This document shows, in pieces, positions 12,201-24,306 of a stretch of DNA of 64,000 nt. Both the position numbers and the translations under genes were made by a program. Within the stretch, counting starts at the first letter, position 1; each line of letters opens with the position of its first letter. The notes below the pieces were generated by a model. The model did not search any database, was not told the origin of the DNA, and worked only from the letters and a program-made list of their open reading frames with translations. The stretch comes from Takakia lepidozioides. Its lineage: Eukaryota; Streptophyta; Takakiopsida; Takakiales; Takakiaceae. The DNA lies in assembly GCA_030704615.1 (NCBI GenBank), contig CM060732.1:8990001-9054000 (forward strand), written 5' to 3'.

Positions 12201-15200
12201 CTTGTAGAGAGTACAGTGCAAACAGGGAAAAAAAGTTCAATTGTAGACTTTAGTTCGTGCTGTTCTCATGCCTGATGTAAGTATATGTGTGATCCTGTGG
12301 AATGAAAATTACCCATTTATATTAAATGAATGTGACATGTTATGGGCAGGCCCCGTGGCTCCTATGAATTATCTGGATTACCAAGTTTTATTTCTGAGTA
12401 ACAGGTCGTAATCGCATGGTCACTGATTTAACTAGGTGTAGTTGGTGTCAAGCAGGACAAGGTCACTAAGGATGATTTCCTTGGAGGCCTTATGTTTAAC
12501 TTGGCTGAGATTCCTCAACGCAAGCCTCCTGAAAGCCCAGTGGAACCACAATGGTATAAGCTGGAGGAGAAGGCTGGGAAGGGTAGAGTTAAAGGTAATT
12601 TTCCTTCACCTCAGTCATATAGTTGACCAGTTTCTTTGGTTTTCTGGAATGAAGGTGTCTACTGTGCATAACATCTATCTTTTGGTTGATATCTGAGTCC
12701 TTTCTAGTGGTAAATGGTTTTCTCAAGCAAGTCTGTCCCTTGTGTCTAAATTGGTCACTCATGTGAGTGGGTTGTCAAGTTTTCTTGCCTTTTTGACGCA
12801 AAGTCTTCTCAATGTTGACTTCCGGCTTTGATCTTTCAGGGGACATCATGCTTGCAATTTGGTGGGGTACCCAGGCAGATGAGGCGTTTCCCGAAGCTTG
12901 GCAGTCAGACACAGGCGGACTTTCTCATTTCCGCTCCAAGGTCTATTTGTCACCTAAGCTCTGGTATCTCCGAGTGAACATCATTGAAGCACAGGATCTA
13001 ATGGCTCATGAGAAGGGACGGTTGCCAGAACCGGTGTGATTTCTTCCCTTCCCTTTGGGTGTCTGCTTACATAGTTCTTTGGGGTGGTCTCATGTTTTGT
13101 TTTTGGATTTCCCTCTGTTTCGTCTCATGTGCCCCTCTCGGTTGCTATAAACTATATTAGTGTACATGCTCTTGCAATGCTGCCAATTTTTTGTCTGTAC
13201 CCATTACTCATCAGTGCCATAAGCATCTTTGAAGCAATATTGGTCTCATGTTCCTGGGAGGTTCCCAATATGATATTAAAGTTCCCCTACGACCTGACAC
13301 CTCATGTGTATGGAGACACATGCGGTTCGCCTGTTGTATATATTTATGAAAATGTTTATTGCCACACACATGTTTTGGAAACTACTATGCTCTTTTCTGA
13401 CGGAAATCTCTAAGCTTTTCTTGGACAGTTTCACTCAAGTTTTGGATTGATTTTTATTTCTTCAGTACGTGAAGGCACATGTGGGTCCTTATCAAACGTT
13501 ACGGTCAAGAATAGCTTCCATTAGGAGTGCAAGCCCCTTCTGGAATGAAGACCTTATGTTCGTTGCAGCGGAGCCTTTTGATGAACTGTTGCATCTTCTT
13601 GTTGAAGACAGGGTTGGAAACAAAGTAAGTGCCTCCTGCTTTTGTTGTACTTTCAATTCATGCTATTACTTGAACTACCACATAAAGAGGACTAAAGTCG
13701 TCTGTGAACTGCCTTGGCGACCTTAGTTTTAATTACATGTTGGCTATTGATCATTTCTGCTTACCTACAGGTGTCTCAATAGTTTTGAAGGAGTAGAAAT
13801 ACCATTTATTCTGACAGGCAGGATGTTGACTCTGAGTGCAAGTAGTTTCTATTTTTCCTGGCATGCAGGAGGAGCTTCTGGGTCAAGTGAGAATCCCCCT
13901 CAGCAGTATTGAGCGACGAATTGATGGTCGCCCTGTAGCATCAAGGTGATTGATGCTCTAAACAAGAACGCAATTCATCTCATTGCCAATGTTTGACATA
14001 CTGTAATCAGTTAGTTGCAAACCATAATGGAAAGCTGTTGCAATCATGGTGGTACGTGCTGGATAGAAGTACTCTATGCCATTCCCTGCGAATGTTGGCT
14101 TGCCATAGCCATATGGCCATTGACCCCGCGGGAGACTAACCCTCCCGGAGCCTTTCATGGGGTTCGCACCCACCAGGATTTAGCTTTATAAACTTATTTT
14201 CCCGCAACTGTCTTAAAGGCGCTGAGGCACTTGTCCAGATGCAAACTCGCAGCCCGGTTGCAGAGTTATTGATTCTAGTTTTACAGCACTACGTTTACCA
14301 CAGAAATCACATGCATGGGGAAGGTATTGTCACTCTGGGTTGTGTGCAGGTGGTATGTGCTGGATAGAGAGGGTGACAAAGGAATGTTTCGAGGCCGTAT
14401 TCACCTGCGACTTAGCTTTGATGGTGGCTACCATGTTATGGATGAGTCTTCAAATTACACTAGCTGCACACGTCCAACGGCAAAGCAGCTATGGAGACCT
14501 TCACTTGGTGTATTGGAGTTGGGTATCCATGGGGCCAATAACCTACTTCCTATGAAAACCACCAAGGACAATCGGGGCAGCACTGATGCGTACTGTGTTG
14601 CAAAATATGGGCCAAAGTGGGTACGAACTCGTACAATTTTTGAAAGCTTCAATCCTCGGTGGAATGAGCAGTATACATGGGAGGTTTATGATCCATGTAC
14701 GGTTCTCACAGTTGGTGTATTTGACAATCGGTATGTATTTGGCCTCCTCCTTCCTCCATCTGCCGGTTTGGGTCTAATCTCCATCATAATTGCTCCTCTT
14801 GCCTGAGCTGTCTTCCTTGCTTTAGGTGTTGGTCTGCAGCTTTGGCGTTCTTGCAATATAAGATGTAAGCAAGGTCATACCAGCCAAGTTGTAGGCTTGT
14901 GTGTTAATGACAAATCAGTATTTCCATGTGACAAAATTGTTAACAAAATGTCCTCAATCTTGCAGTCATACACACCACCTTTTGCCAGACAAGGCAGTTG
15001 GTGCAAAGGATCTTCCTGTTGGGAAAGTGCGTATCCGTCTTTCCACACTTGAGAGTGACCGAGTCTACACCAATGCATACCCATTACTGGTTTTCACGCC
15101 CCAGGGAGTAAAGAAGATGGGTGAGCTGGAGTTGGCAGTACGGCTTTCATGTGCCTCAACGTTGAATTTGATGCATGCTTACCTCGAGCCACAGTTGCCC

Positions 15201-16875
15201 AGAATGCACTATTTTTACCCTCTAGACCCGAAGCAATTGGAAAGTTTGCGGGTGGCTGCGATGAACATGGTGGCCTTGAGGCTTATGCGATCTGAGCCTC
15301 CGTTGCGGCAAGAGGTGGTGCAGTTCATTGCTGACACAGAGGCAGAGCGCTGGAGTATGCGCAGGAGCAAAGCCAATTATTATCGTATCTTGGTAATGGC
15401 TTAAGTTTCTGATTTCTTTTTGTGTTTCATACCTTAATATATTAACGAAGAGGTTTTAAAGTGCTGAAATTTTCTGAACGTTAAGCCATTCCTATCTGTC
15501 CTGGGCACTGACACAAGTGTGTTTCTTATCTAAAATTAGTTAACAGACACCACTTTCAACTTGCTCATCTGTATTAGGTCTTAACTGTTTGCTACAACTC
15601 CCTACAAGTCTTTTGGTGGATTTTGGACACCTAATTGTCAACCACGAACTTAACACACAAATTTGTATGCATGCAGGGTGTGCTGAGTGGCATTCGTGCT
15701 GTCATGGATGGGTTTTCAGACATTTGCAGTTGGAAGAGCCCAGTTACAACTGTGCTCGTCCACATTCTATTCTTGATTCTGGTGTGGTACCCAGAGCTCC
15801 TGTTGCCAACTGTCTTTCTGTACAGGTTTCTGATTGGAGCATGGAACTACCGCTTCCGGTCTCGAGCGCCTCCTTTCATGGATGCCAAACTTTCTCAAGG
15901 GGAGCAGATTGGTGATCTCGATGAGCTGGAGGAGGAATTCAACGTTGTGCCAGCCAATAGGGCTCAAGAGGTCAGGGACAACTCACCCTGCCCCATCCAA
16001 AGCTCTTCTCCAATTCCTTCAGTGACCCCTTCAATGTCACTGTGACATGAAGCTGTGACACTCGTTATCGTCCAATGGAACTTGTATGTTATTTTCTGAT
16101 GGACATCCTTGGCCTTGCAGCTGTGGGCATTGTGACCATAATTGATGTCCTGTCAGAGAGTGTCATGGGTTTTGATCTTTTCTTTTGATTTCTTCAGACG
16201 TCCAGGATGAGTTTGGAATACCGCATGAGATCTCTCCCAGGCTCTTGTCATTTTGTTGTGTGTGGGTTCTGTTCTTGAAAAGATATGTCCTGAGGTTCTG
16301 GCATCCATGTTAATGTTCACAAGTAGCTGAAAATTGTGCAGGTCCTAAAACATAGGTATGAACGGCTGCGGGGTGTGGCTGGAAGAATCCAGAATGCACT
16401 TGGTGATCTTGCCACCTTGGGAGAAAGGCTCCATGCTCTACTCACTTGGCGAGATCCCAGGTACGAATGACTTAGTCTCTTCGACGACACGATAACAACT
16501 TCTGCACTTCATTTTTTTAACAAGTTTAGGATTTTCTGTGTATGCTAAACTCGGTTGCACTTACACTGGGAAAGCTGTGCCCTCTGGAATGTCCTCCATT
16601 GATGTCCATGTATTTTACCAAGTAGGCCTCTGGGAGCTAAAAATAGAATGAAGAGCTAATAAATCTTTGGTTGTACATTACCACAGGGCCACTGCAATAT
16701 TTATCACCTTCTGTTTGGTATCGGCTATTGTTGTTGTAGTTTACGACCCTTCCAAGTGGTGGCGGTGTTGTTGGGTGTGTACATCTTGCGTCACCCGAGA
16801 ATCCGAGAGCCTTTGCCTGCTGTGCCCATGAACTTCTTTAAGAGGTTACCGTCGCAGTCAGACCGTATCCTATGA
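9232..16875 (+). CDS. Multiple C2 domain and transmembrane region protein (MCTP), 14 exons, frame break in last exon
   Basis: Exons: 9232-9324, 9688-9759, 10169-10374, 11174-11489, 11737-11877, 12456-12594, 12840-13033, 13466-13624, 13869-13945, 14350-14730, 14966-15392, 15677-15970, 16342-16460 and 16687-16875. All introns fit GT-AG and all phases join. The product has an N-terminal C2 domain (LIVELNSARGLMPKDG), a Lys/Pro/Glu-rich linker, three further C2 domains and a C-terminal PRT_C region with hydrophobic segments (VTTVLVHILFLILVWYPELL and ATAIFITFCLVSAIVVVV). Plant MCTPs tether ER to plasma membrane, often at plasmodesmata, and include FTIP and QUIRKY; which clade this belongs to is unclear. 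In exon 14 the frame slips after VVVVY: as spliced it ends at 16829-16831 (about 920 aa), while the conserved ending (PFQVVAVLLG...NFFKRLPSQSD) runs in another frame to a stop at 16873-16875. The cause is a net loss of 1 (or 4) nt, real or a sequencing error. Confidence 0.9.
12066..12275. repeat. Two-copy 105-bp tandem duplication in an MCTP intron
   Basis: 12066-12170 and 12171-12275 are nearly identical (three or so mismatches, such as ctcgtagac versus cttgtagag). They lie in the intron between exons 5 and 6, so the protein is unaffected. Confidence 0.85.
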
Positions 16876-17931
16876 GTCAACTTTTAATTTTAGCTCGATT
16901 GTTACTGGAAGTGCGGAACAGCTCGGTATCACCATACTTCATTTTGTAATATATTGTGTAGTTTTAGTTCATAATGGATTTACCTTTGTGAAGAAAGGTA
17001 CTCACACCACCCTCGGCTCTGTGGAAAGAGAGTGGGTGTGGAGTTTGTAAATTCTAAGTTAGGAAACAAACAGGCAGCCACATAATATGCCCGGGTATGC
17101 TGCGCCACATTCGTTAGAAACATATAACTCAAACAAATTGATTACAGCAGATTGTAGCTGCAACTACTACGATGCCAATCTTGGTTCACATAATTTTATT
17201 TTCTTACTATATGGTTGAGACTCTCTCTTCATGAGTGACACATTGTCTACATTTAATACTTGGTTTTTTGGTGATCTGAAGCTGAAGATGCATTGATCTA
17301 TTAACTCAATGGGAGATAAAGAAGAAAAGTCTAGGTATTTCTGTAGTTTCTAGACTGAGGAATACTTTGGGTGGAATACTGGGTGATCACATTGCTGCTT
17401 GCTTGGAGCTTTGTAGCTGTGCAGCTTCTTAGAGAGCCGAGATATTGGTTGTGAAGTTGTAATGAATGAATTCAAACAAGAAGCAGATCACAGCCGATTT
17501 CCCTTGATTGAAACTTGGGTTTACATATTCACTTTGTTGGGTGAACTTAGAAAACTTGAACTTATTGTCACAGGTTGATTGCTAACATCTAAACCCAGTG
17601 GGTGTATTTCAACACTAATATCTTGAAATGCTTAATGTGATGAAGTCTGAGGGCCTGCTCTGGCCACTTGCAGTTAGGCTCGACTTTGTTAAGAACATGT
17701 GAAGAGATATAGTTAGTCAATTGTGATTTGTGCTGGGAAACAATTCCTAACGTAAGGACTTAATGCACGCGGGCGATTTGATGGTACTTTTGTAAGATTC
17801 CGGCATTGCCAGCTCCTCTGGCAGGCCCCCTGTCAAATCCTCCCCACCCCTTATCCCGAACTCACTATTAAGTATTCAAAATGCAAAAGACTGCTCTGCA
17901 AAATGAGTAGTCTAAACATTTGCAGGTAATA
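16876..17931. other. MCTP 3' flank, no gene recognised
   Basis: AT-rich sequence with no supported coding region. It probably includes the MCTP 3' untranslated region; a clear single polyadenylation signal was not identified. Confidence 0.4.
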
Positions 17932-18345
17932 TCATATCATCGACATCGGTCTCTTGTTGATCTCATTGATGAATTGACAGTTCGATGTTTGTAGCGTCGT
18001 TTGTGAGCGATTGACATTATTAGGGATAATAATATCATCAATATCTGTCTTAGCAATATTGTTGTGTACCTCAGCATCACAATTTCCAGCCCCGTCTTTA
18101 ATCTCTCCAAGTATCTGTGTTTTCGGCCACCGGATGACGGAATTGATGCACTCTTCCATTGTATCCAAAAACCCTTCATGAACTTTGGTCTTTGGTACCA
18201 ATATTTTTTTGATATAAACCGAAACTTTTGATTTTTTAATAAGAATTGTATGTAACACATGATTTGGCTCAAAACAAACCAGTAATCCTTTTGCAACGAT
18301 TACACCATCGGTACTTATTAATTCAACAAGCTTGATTCCGCAATC
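17932..18345 (-). pseudogene. Fragment of a plant transposon protein (DUF8039-like domain)
   Basis: On the minus strand, a possible splice acceptor (ttttgtgcag, just above 18344) is followed by an open frame to about 17932. It reads CGIKLVELISTDG, then VAKGLLVCFEPNHVLHT, ILVPKTKVHEGFLDTMEECI and SVIRWPKTQI. The pattern 'AKG-L ... VH ... V-V ... I-WP' is that of a domain common near the end of plant CACTA/TNP2-associated proteins, often labelled DUF8039. Only this domain is present and no transposase core is visible. The family label is an inference from pattern memory. Confidence 0.4.
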
Positions 18346-18479
18346 TGCACAAAAATGTAAACTTATCTATTAGTATCTTTTCATAGTAACAAGTTTTTAC
18401 AGATATTAAATTCATGCAACTTTCAGTTCAACAACTATAATTCTTTGAATTTTATTATTGTTATAAAAAGATAAAAGTA

Positions 18480-18664
18480 ACATTTCATAAAGATAAATTT
18501 TCTTTAACGTCCAGTGAATTTACAGAGCCTACTGCTCAACACACATGCCATTGAGGGCCCAATGGACGGTCTGAAGGCACATGTTGAAGGATTGAACCCA
18601 GGATCACCTAGGTTATGCACAAGCAAGGCACAAACACCCAACCACTGGACTACCTGCTCAAGGA
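18480..18664 (-). repeat. tRNA-derived SINE-like element
   Basis: On the minus strand the head contains an RNA polymerase III A box (TAGTCCAGTGG, complement of 18642-18652) and a B box (GGTTCAATCC, complement of 18589-18598), separated by about 43 nt, as in tRNA-type promoters. There is no cloverleaf or CCA end, so it is not a tRNA gene. The 3' boundary (near 18480) is uncertain. Confidence 0.55.
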
Positions 18665-19639
18665 TGTAGGGTGTTCATATTGTGTACACCAGGGCTTCGC
18701 GTTGCTCCGCACTACTAGCAACGAATTCTGAGAACTACATTCAATTTTCACAAAAAAGGTTGGGTTTCTGCATGGTGTTACATACACACATCCCATGTTT
18801 TCATTGTTTCGCGCAAGAAGAATGTATGTCCAGATATATGGGGAGAATTGAAGTTTTATGAGAAGATGAACATTTATTTCACTTCAAGATTCATTTGACC
18901 GGTGTAATGATTGTGGCTAATTTTGATACAACAAGCAGATTTGGATTTGGATTATCAATGTTGTTTATATGATATCTTTTTCAACTTCATTTTCAATTGG
19001 TTTAGTTTCAATTGGTTTAGTGCATAAGACTCCTTGGAAACAAACAGTGACCCGCTTGTAATGACATCAATTGGTGCCCGCTTCCTCTATTTTACAAGTC
19101 TGAATGACAAACGAATATGAAATGAGGATGAGGATGAAAGACTCTTCTTCTACCCGAGAACCTGAATAACATGCAGTAAGAAAATTCTTTTTTGGATCAC
19201 ATGAAGTGGAACCCGCTCCCCGTTCCCCATGGATCGATTTGTCCACCGACGTAATGAAAAATTTCCCTTAAATTTGACAAACGCGTGGAGTCCAAATGCT
19301 AACTGACAAAGGGTTTGACCTCCATCACGAGAGCTATAAGCTGAGGGAAGGTCGTATATGTGTGAAGAGTGACAGGAGTGGCAGGGGGTTGGCATGCCAT
19401 ACTACATGTGATATCAGGGGATCCCAACTTCGTTGCAATCGCACCTCATAGTCACAAGGTTGCATGACATTCTGCAATATTGTCCAACAAAGGTCCCAAC
19501 TGTCTTCTTAGGCACTGTTACCAAGCATTATCCCAAGCACACTTGTGAGAGAGTCAACTACCTTCATCAGGTTGATTGTCCAGATCCAAAAGTAAGGGTC
19601 GCAGATGCAACAAATCATGGAGCCATTTCAGCGGCAGGC

Positions 19640-19905
19640 ATCAAAAAGCCCTTTTCCAAGGCTGTAAGGCTGACACAGGCATTGCAAATGCAGACGAACG
19701 TGATGGTTGGGTTTGACCCCTTCCCGCATCATTTGCTTATAGTCTCCAATGCCTCCATCCCACCTCCATGCTGGGTAAAACCCTACGATCATCACATTCC
19801 AAGAGACTAAATTTCGCTCAACCATATTGTTGAACATTGCCTTTGATCCTTCATGCTCCCGCACTTGGCATACATGTCTACCAAAGTAGTGTCTAGAATG
19901 ATAGT
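19640..19905 (-). pseudogene. PPR (PLS-type) fragment
   Basis: The minus strand encodes ILDTTLVDMYAKCGSM, then after a frameshift MVERNLVSWNVMI and YKQMMREGVKPN, followed by a degenerate GKGLFDAC. These are consecutive P/L/S-type PPR motifs of a plant organellar RNA-binding protein. Only about two repeats survive. It abuts the 5'-truncated end of the Ty3/gypsy element, which is read in the opposite direction, so the junction near 19905 is an element boundary or deletion point. Confidence 0.6.
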
Positions 19906-20347
19906 TGGCACGATTCCAGTGGTAACCCCTGTAGTGGATACTCTTGTAGTAACCCGAACTCAGGCCAAGAAACATAAACCTCCAGATAAAGAGATTGAAG
20001 AAGAACGGAAACAATATCCAGAAAGTGCAGCATGGCAGGAGGAAAAGAGCTTACACCAGGAAGTAAATAAAACCATAGCTCAAATGCAAGAGGGAACCCA
20101 TATACCTTCTGGAGAGCCAACTCCAGATAAGCAAATCAGACCAACGGTGAAGACCATGAATACAACCACGGAAACAGAATTGGCCGAAGTAATCTGCCAG
20201 ACCAAGACCCAAATTACCATTGGACAATTATTAAAAATTGCTCCACACTACAAGAAAACTTTATTTCGGGCGATCGAGGCATTGACCCCCACACCAAAAC
20301 AAAAACCAACACCAGAGGTTTACACGATTAAACCCACAACTATATGA
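19906..20347 (+). pseudogene. Gag-end / gag-pol linker of the Ty3/gypsy element
   Basis: A charged segment (KKHKPPDKEIEEERKQ) is followed by TIGQLLKIAPHYKKTLFRAIE. This resembles the short helical stretch often found between gag and protease in plant gypsy elements ('L-ELL-I-P--R--L-RAIE'). It ends at TGA 20345-20347, and the protease starts about 60 nt later in the same frame. The capsid part of gag is absent, consistent with the 5' truncation. Confidence 0.5.
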
Positions 20348-20404
20348 CAAACTCCAGATTACGACGAAGCAGTACCCGTAATACAAGTACGTATTGGACG
20401 GAAG

Positions 20405-20791
20405 ATGGTAACAAATGTACTCATCGATGGAGGATCAGAAGTGAATATCATGACAGAAAAGATGAAGAAGTCATTAGGATTGGGGCACATGGAACCTGCT
20501 CCATTCACGGTACGAATGGCTGATCAACGAAAAGTGCAGCCATTGGGGATCATCAGACGACTTGCAATGGAAGTAGCAGGACTGGTATACGAAATATCAG
20601 TAACCATTCTCAGAATGGAGGATGTGGCAGAGGGATATTCACTACTACTTGGCCGACCATGGTTAACACAAGCCCAATCACACCACGATTGGGGAAGTCA
20701 GACTCTCACAATAAAAAAAAGGGAGCAGAACAAGTCACCATCACGACGAAGCAACGAGGTACCATTCCATGAGAGAAACGACCTTGCATAG
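20405..20791 (+). pseudogene. Retropepsin-like aspartic protease domain of the gypsy element
   Basis: VLIDGGSEVNIMTEKM is the active-site loop (D-[STG]-G type, here DGG as in many plant gypsy elements). ADQRKVQPLG and a later LLLGRPWL follow, the normal second hydrophobic-G motif. The enzyme would cut the Gag-Pol polyprotein. The domain is about the usual 100-120 residues. The downstream linker (20791-21093) is open in another frame, so the link to RT is broken. Confidence 0.8.
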
Positions 20792-21107
20792 TGGAAGAAT
20801 ATGATTGGTCCAGTGGACTGTCGGATGAAGAAGAAGCCACAGTATACGCAGCACATCCACAGTTGGAACCTATTGGACAACTGGTGGTCAAGCATACCAC
20901 AACAGTAGGATGTCACATGGTGAACACCCAAGGAGAACCAAATACTTCGAGAACTGAAGATCCAGAGGAAGAAGCGATGGACACACCTCAACACCCGCCC
21001 GGTTCTATCAAGAAAGGGAAGAAGACATTCAAATCAGTGAAGTACCTGCCACAATTGCAACCATCGGACAAGAGATTGCAGGATGGACAGTAACGGAAGA
21101 AACTCAA

Positions 21108-22825
21108 TTGATTCAAGTGAATCTGGGAACAGTGGAAGAACCACAGATAATACGAGTAAGTGCAGGTCTTGAAGAATCATTTCTACAAGAAGCCACCGCA
21201 TTATTCACTGAATACAAGGATGTATTTGCCTGGAACTACAAGAATTTGAAGGGTATACCTTCTGACATCTGTCAGCACCGAATTGAATTGGAAGTTGACA
21301 CAAAACCAATTCGTCAGAACCGTTACAGAATGAACCCCAACTATGCAGCTAAAGTTTGGGAAGAAATCAAGAAGTTATTGGATGCAGGATTCATATACCC
21401 AGTAGAGACACCAAAATGGTTATCGCCCATTGTGATAGTACCCAAGAAAAATGGAAAACTATGAGTGTGTGTGGACTACCGCAAGTTAAACGCAGGAACC
21501 AAGAAAGACCCTTTTCCACTACCTTTCACTGAAATAATGTTGGACACAGTGGCTGGACATGAAATGTACTCATTCATGGATGGGTTTAGTGGGTACAACC
21601 AGGTACAGTTGGCAGAAGCAGACCGAGAAAAGACCGCATTCATCACTGAATGGGGAGCATATGCTTACAAAGTCATGTCATTTGGACTTTGCAATGCATC
21701 AGCCACATTTCAACGAGCAGTATCTGAGATATTCAAGAACTATCTCAATGATTTTATGCAGGTATTTTTGGATGATTTCAGTGTCTAGGACAGAAATTCA
21801 AACATTTGGCACAGTTAAAACTTTGCCTACAAGCCTGCAGAAACAATGGAGTAAGTCTCAACCCGGAAAAATGTACATTCTGTGTGAATTCGGGATTATT
21901 ATTGGGACACATTGTGTGCCAACAAGGAATTCTGGTAGATCCAAAGAAAGTGGAGGTTATCTAGAAAATACCACCACCAGAAAATCCCAAGAAACTCAAG
22001 AGATTTCTGGGACATACAAGCTATTACAGAAGGTACATGGACAAATATGCTCACAGAGCGGCACCAGTCTATAGACTGCTGAAGCAAGATACCGAATATC
22101 GATGGTCTCCAGCTTGCCAGGAATCATTTGATTCACTAAAAAGGGCACTCACAGTAGCACCAATTCTGATAAATCCAAGATGGGATTTACCATTTCATGT
22201 ACACAGTGATGCATCAGGCATTGCTTTGGGAGCAGTTCTAGCTCAGAATGTGACAGGCACAATAGATTCACCAATCTATTATGCAAGCAGATTGTTGACA
22301 GCAGCAGAAAAGAACTATAGCACCACAGAAAGGGAAGCATTGGCAATGATTTATGTTGTTCAAAAAATTTGGCATTATTTACTTGGCAATCGCTTTAAAT
22401 TTATTGTTGATCATCAGGCTCTAGTTCATCTAGCAAATCGACCACTAGCTAGTGGCAGGGTTGCTCGATGGTTATTACTTCTTCATGAGTATGACTTTGA
22501 AGTTGTTCATAAACCAGGGAGATTACATGTTACAGTAGATCATCTATCAAGGATTACTGCAGGAGAACCAGCCACGGGGGTAGAGGATCAACTTCCTGAT
22601 GCATTTCTGTTTGTTGTTCAACTAGAAGCACCAGATAAAGAGACAGATCCTATAAATGCTCTGGGAATGTTTCAAGGAGACTATGACCTTCCAGATGCAC
22701 TCAAACTCATGGACGACACGGATGAAGATGAAGATTCATCCGATGAAGATGAACCTCTTGATGAAGGACTTATTATTAAAGAAGAGCTAGATCCACAAGA
22801 AGAAGATGACAAGGAAAACGAATAA
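21108..22825 (+). pseudogene. Reverse transcriptase and RNase H of the gypsy element
   Basis: The RT N-terminus (VFAWNYKNLKGIP, VPKKNGKL) is interrupted by a TGA at 21463-21465, just where an Arg is expected before VCVDYRKLN. The palm motifs follow: DGFSGYNQV, FGLCNASATFQR and the catalytic FLDDFS (the Y of YVDD/FLDD varies in this family). A TAG at 21786 and a frame change follow. From 22037 the frame reopens with the connection domain and RNase H (HSDASGIALGAVL, TTEREALAMIYVVQ, VDHQALVHL, then a chromatin-side HKPGRLHVTVDHLSR). An acidic tail (DEDEDSSDEDEP) ends at TAA 22823. The key acidic residues are present but the reading frame is not intact. Confidence 0.85.
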
Positions 22826-22840
22826 ACAAACAATCAAGAA

Positions 22841-24306
22841 TTGGCCAATATCAGTATTGGAGCTTATACAGTCACCAAAGAAGAATCAGAAGATATTCAG
22901 GATCAAAATCAAGATGATTGGCAATGGCCAATCAAATACTATCTGAACACAGGGAAATTTCCTAAAGGTTACACCAAAGATGACAGGAGAAAGCTTTCAA
23001 TGAAAAGCAAGCCATACACATTAATCAAAGGGATTTTGTACAAAAGAGGAATTGACTCCATAATGAGAAGATGTGTAAACAAAGACCAAGCCAAAACAGT
23101 AATGCAAGAACTACACGAAGGAATTGCAGGTGGACACTTCAGTTCGGACCTGACAGCAAAGAAAATATTACTAGCAGGCTACTGGTGGCCTACTATATTT
23201 GGAGATACTTATGAACACTGTCAATAGTGTGATGTCTACCAGAGGATGGGACCAGTAGAACGAACGGGGAAAGGGACTCTGCACCCAATACTACCAACAG
23301 AACCATTTCAGCGCTGGGGGCTAGACTTCGTGGGACCCATTAAACCTCCAGCAAGGTACACACAAAACCAATACATCCTCACAGCCACTGACTACACTAC
23401 CAAATGGGTAGAGGCCAAGGCACTAAGAGACAACACTGCCAGATCAACAGCCAAATTCTTATATGAAAACATCATCACACGTTTTGGTTGCCCACTAGAA
23501 TTCGTCAGTGATCAAGGATCACACTTCATAAATGATGCTATAAAATGCTTGACGGAGGAGTTCATGATTGTACATCACAAGAGTACTGCTTACTATCCTC
23601 AAGGAAACGGTCAGGCCGAATCTACCAACAAAATATTATGCACTATCTTAACCAAGATAGTAAATGCAACTGGTGTATGGAGCAGAGGCACTATTACCCA
23701 TTGAATGTATGATACCCACACTACGAACCGGAACTCATGAACGATGGGGCTTAGAAGAATCATTACGAGTCAGGAAATATGAATTATTCCATCTGGAAGA
23801 AGTTCGAACAGATGCCGCAGATAATATGGCACGGATCCAGGAACAACGAAGGAAAAGAATATCCGAAGGGAAAGAGAAATCTTTCCAGGACGGGGATATT
23901 GTATTATGGTTACCAAAAATCAAGAAGATCAAACTGGGCGGAAAATTGAAAATGCCATGGATGGGACCATTTCAAATCAAAAGGGTACATTACAATGGAA
24001 CTGTTGATTTGCAAACCTTGGAACAAGAATTCGTGGGACGAATTAATATTAACAAGTTAAAAGGCTACCAGGGAATACATGACAAAACCCTTATACATGA
24101 TTTATACGCCAACGAGAAAGATCAAACTGAAGAGGAGGAGCGCGAAACCACCAATGCCTACTACATTCATCACGACACGGTGAATCAGCATGTACTAAGA
24201 CAAGTGGCAACACGAATTCAGGGCACCACGACGGCTAGACCACCATTTATCTGGAGGACAACATTACCACCCCGTATACCGTATGGTGAAAGAGGGAGGT
24301 CCTTTA
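22841..24306 (+). pseudogene. Integrase region of the gypsy element
   Basis: A His2Cys2 zinc finger (LHEGIAGGHF ... YEHCQ-stop-C) is interrupted by TAG at 23225. The catalytic core follows in the same frame with its D, D, E residues in [14 protein letters not shown] and GQAEST. At about 23665 the core ends abruptly and the reading frame resumes at [12 protein letters not shown], so the expected intervening stretch of roughly 50-80 residues is lost by deletion. The C-terminal part has FQDGDIVLWLPKIKK and WMGPFQIKRV, a typical GPY/F-like module that binds DNA. The frame ends at 24309-24311, inside the LTR start. Confidence 0.85.
24287..24306 (+). promoter_or_regulatory. Polypurine tract before LTR1
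   Basis: gaaagagggaggtccttta ends directly at the LTR start TGTGATGG (24307). In LTR retrotransposons this purine-rich RNA primes plus-strand DNA synthesis. The same tract recurs in the spacers between the downstream LTRs. Confidence 0.7.

Larger units (their letters stand above)
19906..24306 (+). mobile_element. Ty3/gypsy retrotransposon internal region, 5'-truncated
   Basis: In order: a gag-end/linker region, aspartic protease, reverse transcriptase, RNase H, integrase zinc finger, integrase core and C-terminal integrase region, then a polypurine tract directly before LTR1. This order (integrase last) is that of Ty3/gypsy (Metaviridae) elements. No 5' LTR, primer-binding site or recognisable gag capsid is present; the left end meets a PPR fragment at about 19905. 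Frame breaks and stops interrupt pol at 21463, near 21790, at 22823 and at 23225, and about 150 bp is missing near 23665. The copy is dead, yet it is followed by four intact-looking LTR copies. Confidence 0.85.

Noticed and set aside
9232-16875. Calling the MCTP gene a pseudogene because of the exon 14 frame break
   Set aside because: All other exons, splice sites and phases are intact, and a single-base sequencing error or alternative acceptor can explain the break.
18589-18652. tRNA gene
   Set aside because: Only pol III A and B box similarity; no acceptor stem or anticodon arm could be folded, so it is called SINE-like.
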